Origin: Gymnopilus junonius
Taxonomy: Eukaryota; Basidiomycota; Agaricomycetes; Agaricales; Galerinaceae
Reading direction: 5' to 3'
Assembly: GCA_015501075.1 (NCBI GenBank)
Contig: JADNYJ010000478.1
Coordinates: 1-23,696, forward strand
Length of the DNA: 23,696 nt
In this document: piece after piece, positions 18,692 to 23,696 of the stretch
Layout: each line of letters opens with the position of its first letter
Position numbering within the stretch: the stretch's first letter is position 1
Position numbers and translations under genes: made by a program
The notes under the pieces: generated by a model
Databases searched by the model: none
The model's input: the letters and a program-made list of their open reading frames with translations, nothing else
Told to the model about the DNA's origin: nothing

Positions 18692-19251
18692 TAGGGTTGC
18701 TGAAGTTCAGTTCAGTTCAGTTCTTTGGCCAATTTTCCAAACTGGGAACTGAACTTCCCAGTTCAGTTCAGTTCTCAGTTCAAACTGGTTCAAACTGTTC
18801 TGAACTGGCAATGGCCAAAACATAAAATTTCCTCTCATCTGAGGCTTTGAAATAGTAGATAGACTACAGATATGTCTATCTTCTATCATTAGACATTGCT
18901 ATATGTACAAAACAGTATATTATTTGCTGATTTTTCAAGCATTGGGTAGTGTCATGTAACTCATGTCCTCACACAATAAATAAAATCATTTTAAGAAATT
19001 ATTTTATGTCATCTAGTGCTAAGGAGTTCTCTATACATTATGGGAATCTAATGGTAATTTTTTGATGCCAAAATAATCACTTTTGAAGGTCAAAATTTGA
19101 TAATTTTAACCACACCCAACAAACAGTTCAGTTCAGTTTGAACTGACTGGCCATAGGCTGAACTGAGAACCAGAACTGCATCCGAACTGCAGTTCAGTTC
19201 AGCCAGTTCAGGTTTGAACTGTCAGTTCTGAACTGAACTTCGGCAACCCTA
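18692..19251. mobile_element. 560-bp hAT-like miniature element with GTTCAGTTC subterminal arrays
   Basis: The ends TAGGGTTGCTGAAGTTCAG and, reverse-complemented, TAGGGTTGCCGAAGTTCAG continue together for 24 bases with one mismatch. The flanks CTGACATG (18684-18691) and CTGACGCG (19252-19259) agree at 6 of 8 positions, consistent with an aged 8-base duplication. Many copies of AGTTCAGTTC and CAGTTC in both orientations fill 18705-18810 and 19126-19240, like the subterminal binding repeats of hAT elements. The centre is AT-rich and non-coding. Confidence 0.8.
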
Positions 19252-19259
19252 CTGACGCG

Positions 19260-19945
19260 TCCTCTGTGCTCATAATGGTTCATGGAAATTACAGAGGAAG
19301 GACACTGTTGTAAGAGGGGCATAGGTACGGTTATTCCTACTTGTGTGTTTCCTTTAATTCTCATATGTTTTTCAAGTTTTCCTTTGCCGGCCGGGGTATT
19401 CCTCTCCGACTTGGACCAAGTCAAGGTGGGCGGGGCAGGTAAGTCTCTTTCCATAACTGATCATTGCACTACAGGTAAGCTTATGAGGACTACTGCAGGC
19501 TACAATGTTTGGCCACGCGAAGTTCAAGGTCGGATTGTCCTTGGGATGGAAGTACTCTTTCGTGGTCCATAAGGGTCAAGCTGTTATGACATTGTTCTTA
19601 CTTCTTCTTATATGGGTATATGGGTATGTCTTCCTTTCATTGCTGGCTTCCTTTTCTGTATCTCACATGTGCGTTACATCAGTCTCTCCTCATTGATGAA
19701 ATCGGTCTATATTACATTAAAAAAAAGCTCTACTCATGGCTCGTATCCAACAGAGGAGGGACGGTGGCACGGCCATGGTATGTAAATGGTTCGAGCGCTA
19801 ATTCCCAGCTCATTTCATATTCATTTCTCAAAGCTGAATGACTTGGTGCAGGTGTAAGCATACCTGCAATGCCAGACCTCCGATGGCTTGGTCTGATGCA
19901 ACAACTGCACCATTTCTCGTATATGACATTGAAACATGGAATTGA
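19260..19945 (+). other. Decayed multi-exon gene remnant, family unknown
   Basis: Several exon-like pieces carry good splice signals. FLSDLDQVKVGGAG reaches donor GTAAGT at 19439. A frame FGHAKFKVGLSLGWKYSFVV follows an acceptor near 19500. The exon 19683-19777 (LLIDEIGLYYIKKKLYSWLV then SNRGGTVARPW) reaches donor GTATGT at 19778; the 74-bp intron ends GCAG at 19851, and CKHTCNARPPMAWSDATTAP then FLVYDIETWN follows in phase to TGA 19943-19945. I do not recognise the family, and the first parts do not join in one frame. Confidence 0.3.
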
Positions 19946-20053
19946 CAGGAGATGGAAATGTTCCTGTGCAAATGAATGTAGCATCCATTGACAATGGCTC
20001 CTCCTGAAATTACTTATGTAATGTAGTTGGCTGAACGTGAATAGGAAGTCTCA

Positions 20054-20375
20054 TGTTACGACTCTCTTTCCTGTTATCTTATCGCGTGCCCTTCATTTTC
20101 TTTCTCTTATCATTTATTGAATGATTGCTATTTATAGTTTCTCCATGATCATCTTCATTCGCGGGATGATCATTCTCTTTCTTACTTGTATGAGGACAAT
20201 CTTCCTTTTCTGATCATCATCCCTTCCGCAGTACCTTATGATGATCATCCCTTCCGATTCCCCTTGTTTCGTTATCATTTCATTATATTATTATCAACCA
20301 CAAATAACTATATAAACAGTAGCTAGACTACAACATACATTAGCTTGTTCTTGAGAATATACATCTCTTGTAACA
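20054..20375 (+). repeat. Putative 5' LTR of the Ty3/gypsy element
   Basis: A candidate start TGTTACGA (20054) and candidate ends TTGTAACA at 20375 or 20510 form a short inverted TG..CA pair (7 of 8). A TATATAA box lies at 20309-20315, at a sensible distance before either end. The other LTR is outside the window, so the limits cannot be checked. TCGAACC shortly after 20375 recalls the complement of a tRNA T-loop, as in primer binding sites, but this is weak. Confidence 0.4.
20309..20315 (+). promoter_or_regulatory. TATA box in the putative LTR
   Basis: TATATAA followed by ACAGTAGC; transcription of the retroelement would start some 25-35 bases downstream. Confidence 0.5.
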
Positions 20376-20567
20376 ACCGAGATGAACTCGAACCACTAAG
20401 GCATTCTTCTGTCAAAGACAATACCTTAGTGGACTTCATCGAACAACCTCTATGACTACTACGCCAGACCTTATCTTATCAGATTAGGTTCTGTTGTCAA
20501 CATTGTAACAAAAGAACAAGCTACTACCTCATTCAACGCTTCTGCCTAGCAAGCATTACCCACCAAC

Positions 20568-21843
20568 ATTACGGCTCGAAGAAGAGGATGATTCGCCACT
20601 AGCTTTAGTGACGAAGAATTCTCCGACCCAAACACCGACCGAACCTCTGATGCAGGCGCGTCCGACAACTTTGAAACACCACCTGAAGGAGACGAACCTC
20701 CTCTAACCAGATCGACTTTCCTTGGATCTACCGTCCAAGAACCCGGAATACTAAGACCTGACTTTGAATCTTTGCTAGATACCCTACTCAGATCTCAACT
20801 GGTCTTTTACCCAATGAACGAACCCGAAATGCCAGAAGGAACCTCTGACACTGCCCTCCTGCCCCACCTCCTCCACCGGAAAAGGAATAGGAATCATTCC
20901 TACACCTTTCTCTGGAGACCGCTCCAAGGTCAAAACCTTCATCCAAGACTTGGGCAACTACTTCAAATTAAACGGCGACCTTTACAACACCGATGCCAAG
21001 AAAATCATATTTACCCTTGGACTTCTCAAAGGAGGAGAAGCAGAAGCCTGGAAGAAGGCTTGGAGAGATGACCACACCACAGAAGTCACAAACACCACAG
21101 GCGTACCAACCGGAGCTATCACCAAAAACTACGGTTCGACTTTAGACTTTGAAAGGGCTTTTAATGAAGCCTTCAAACCAATGGAGATGAAGGACCAAGC
21201 GTTCTTCGAACTCCGAAACCTGAAGCAGGGAAAAGCTTCAGCCGCCGAACTGAACACCAAGTTCAATGAACTTGTGAAGACTGCCAAGATTCCCACTACG
21301 GGAATGAGAGCATTTTAATCGACTACTATATGAACGCCTTGAACAATTGGCTTCAAGAGAAGATATGGGACTCAACATGCTTCCTACTATGCTTGCCGCT
21401 TGGCAAAGGAAGGCAGTCGAGTATGACACCCATCGAACGAACTAGCATGCCTCTTGGGCAAGACCACCACCCAGGCACCGAACGAATGAAAGACTTGGTG
21501 GGCTAACATAGCCAGAGGAAACCCGCCCTGCACTACCATGCACCGGCATCCCGAATGAACCACCGAGATCTGAATGCCATGGACGTTGACAAGATCGATC
21601 AATGCCATGACCCAGAAGAACGAAGCGAGCTCATGAGAAAGGGCTCTGCTTCCGATGCAAGAAGCCCGGGCATGTCTCAAGAGACTGCCCCGAGAAGGGC
21701 AAGAACAGGAGGAACCCTCCGCCAAGAAGAACCCCCTCAAGGGAAGAGCGCTCCATGCGCACATCAGGTCCCTCATGCAGGACCTTACCGAAGAAGAACG
21801 CGAAGAAGTGTACGAGATGGGAGACCAAGAGGGTTTTCAATAA
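20568..21843 (+). pseudogene. Ty3/gypsy Gag region
   Basis: The frame seems to begin near 20568 (ITARRRG) without ATG, with TGA at 20589-20591, and continues through an acidic N-terminal part (SFSDEEFSDPNTD, RPDFESLLDTLL). The frame shifts near 20880; the capsid-like segment then reads IIPTPFSGDRSKVKTFIQDL, GNYFKLNGDLYN and FELRNLKQGKASAAELNTKF, ending at TAA 21316-21318. A shifted frame continues it (SILIDYYMNALNNWLQEKI). A zinc knuckle CFRCKKPGHVSRDC (CX2CX4HX4C, 21647-21688) lies in another frame. Gag packages the RNA into cytoplasmic particles. At least three frame breaks are present. Confidence 0.85.
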
Positions 21844-21889
21844 GGAGATGCATGAGACCAACGTATGCAACTCCTTCTCTAGATATTTA

Positions 21890-23696
21890 TTCTGTAGTCT
21901 CGGCTCGAATTGAAAATAAATCGCTCCAATTGCCCTTTTCATTCGAGACCGAGAACAGAACGAAAATCATTGGATCTGCTCTAGGAGACACTGGAGCAAA
22001 AGGGAAGTTCATCGACCAGAACTTCACGAAGAAACACAACCTGGTAACAAAGGCACTGGAAAAGGAAATCGAGTTTACAATGTAGACGGAACCCCGAACA
22101 AAAAGGGAACCATCAAGCGCTACGTCGATCTAAAGCTCGACATCGATGGACAACCCCGAACGGAACGATTACTGGTCACCGGCCTAGGAAAACAGAAGAT
22201 TATTCTTGGTTTTCCCTGGTTCGAAGAAAACAACCCGACATCAACTGGAAAAAGGACACGTCAAACTCAACAGGGAGATTAGTACTACTTCCCAAATAGA
22301 AGAAGTACCCGATGAGGAAATCCAACAAGTCAATCAATTGGACGACTCTTCGGACTTAATCATTTCCTTTTTAGGTAACGAACCCCTTCCGGAAACGAAG
22401 GAGATCTGGAATCCCTGAGGACGACAACGAAATTGGATCAATGCGAAACTAACTTCCTCGCAAATCTTCGCTCAGAAGCATGATGTGAAGAAGGAAGAAA
22501 CCGCTCAAGGAAATGATCCCACCGGAATACCACGAATACTTGGACATCTTCGATAAGGACACCGCCAACCGATTCCCTGAGTCTCGATCTTGGGACCATA
22601 AGATCGAACTCAAAGAAGGTTTTCAACCCAAGGTTTTCAAGACGTATCCCTGACGCCCTCTGAGGATACCGAATTGGACAAATTCCTGGAAGAAAACCTG
22701 AAGAAAGGATATATCGACCGTCTAAATCGCCCATGGCTTCCCCCTTCTTTTTCGTATCTAAAAAGGATGGGAAGCTTCGACCCTGCAAGACTACCGGTAC
22801 CTGAATGAATGGACTGTCAAGAACGCCTATCCCCTCCCTCTGATCCCCGAACTCATGGATAAACTCAAAGGAGCCAAGTATTTCACTAAACTTGACGTCC
22901 GATGGGGTTACAACAACATTCGGATCAAGGACGGCGACCAATGGAAAGCGGTTCAAGAAACAAAGGACTCTTCGAACCGACGGTCATGTTTTTCGGCATG
23001 TGCAATTCCCCCGCAACTTCCAGTCAATGATGGACTCGATGTTCAAAGACGTCGTCCATCAAGGCTTCGTTATTATCTACATGGATGATATTCTTATCTT
23101 CACAAAGATAAGAAGAAACTGGAACAGATAACAAGGAAGTACTTCAAATACTCCAGGACAAGACTTGTATTTGAAACCGGAAAAATGCGCTTCGCCAGAC
23201 AAAAATTGACTATCTTGGAATGATCATCCAAGAAGGAAAGATATCGATGGACCCTTCCAAACTCAGCGGTATAGCTGACTGGCCGGAACCGAAGAACGTA
23301 AAACAGGTCCGATCCTTCTTAGGATTCGGAAACTTTTACAGAAGATTTATTCGGAAATACTCGGAAATAGCTCACGCGCTTAACAGCTATTGAAAAAGGA
23401 CCTAGCTTCGAATGGAATGAAGACGCCAAGAAATCATTCGAACTACTGAAATGGAAATTCATGGAAGAACCTGTCTTGACCATGCCAGACACTGCTAAAC
23501 AATTCCAGATTGAATGTGACACATCCAAATACGCATCTGGAGCAGTTTTAACACAACTCGACAGCAACGGAGACCGACACCCGGTGGCATTCATCTCAAA
23601 GACGTTCTCTCCCACCGAGAGAAATTATGAGATTTATGACAGAGAATTACTAGCAATGATCAGATCCCTCAAAGAATGGAGACACTACATTCAAGG
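21890..23696 (+). pseudogene. Ty3/gypsy Pol region (protease, RT, RNase H), truncated by window
   Basis: An aspartic-protease motif DTGA lies at 21987-21998 (GSALGDTGAKGKFID), where relatives usually have a D(S/T)GA core. A frame break near 22070 separates it from GTIKRYVDLKLDIDGQPRTE and IILGFPWFEENNPDINW. The reverse transcriptase is spread over several frames: [67 protein letters not shown] and the catalytic [10 protein letters not shown] (YMDD at 23078-23089). A connection segment follows ([19 protein letters not shown]). From about 23390 an RNase H domain reads FEWNEDAKKSF, QIECDTSKYASGAVL and NYEIYDRELLAMI, still open at the edge. Integrase would lie beyond. It is inactive because of repeated frameshifts. 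Confidence 0.88.

Larger units (their letters stand above)
20054..23696 (+). mobile_element. Decayed Ty3/gypsy LTR retrotransposon, 5' part
   Basis: Order: putative LTR, Gag with CCHC knuckle, protease, reverse transcriptase with YMDD, RNase H. The element is cut by the window edge. The gag-protease-RT-RNase H order is that of Ty3/gypsy elements. Many frameshifts and stops make this copy inactive. Confidence 0.9.

Noticed and set aside
20157..20262. GATGATCATCCCTTCC direct repeats as a CRISPR-like array
   Set aside because: Only two or three imperfect copies with irregular spacing, inside a putative LTR of a eukaryotic retroelement.
1..23696. tRNA or rRNA genes
   Set aside because: No cloverleaf or rRNA core sequence was found by eye; a structure-based scan was not possible.

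Overview
The window looks like accessory, transposon-rich DNA from a filamentous basidiomycete, most likely an Agaricomycete. Coding blocks are broken by short introns (about 45-90 nt) with GTRNGY donors. The recognisable families are typical of mushroom genomes: KDZ transposase with its CxC-type cysteine cluster, the mushroom HNH-nuclease family, expanded F-box proteins and Ty3/gypsy elements. No database search was possible; family calls rest on remembered motifs and on comparisons inside the window.

Layout: (1) 1-2575: two decayed plus-strand genes, an F-box remnant with a coiled coil (612-1549) and a broken paralogue (2028-2575) of the gene at 15523-16731. (2) 2950-3667, minus: a secreted Ala/His-rich protein with an amber stop at codon 114. 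(3) 4631-10311: a nearly complete 5.7-kb KDZ DNA transposon with imperfect inverted ends, a plus-strand companion gene (5153-6929), a six-exon minus-strand transposase gene (7882-10118) and, between them, a nested TA-flanked Fot1/pogo-like deletion element (6980-7751). (4) 10727-13130, minus: an HNH-nuclease-family gene split by a 732-bp hAT-like element (10895-11626) with a perfect 8-bp target duplication. (5) 13131-15441: poorly recognised remnants, including a minus-strand reading frame (14438-14842) carrying an in-frame 115-bp miniature TA element. (6) 15523-17351, minus: an intact two-exon F-box-like gene and a broken F-box gene. (7) 17352-20053: low-confidence plus-strand exon remnants with two more miniature elements (18371-18598 and 18692-19251). 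(8) 20054-23696: the 5' part of a decayed Ty3/gypsy LTR retrotransposon, running off the right edge.

The main theme is layered transposon insertion and gene decay. In several cases the insertion can be reversed on paper to the exact base. In the KDZ element the reading frames and splice sites are almost intact, yet all five nonsense lesions found are TGA and the DNA is poor in CpG. This fits C-to-T change at methylated CpG (CGA to TGA). A short bipartite motif (TTATCTTATCT, then GTGCT..TGACA) occurs three times on the plus strand.
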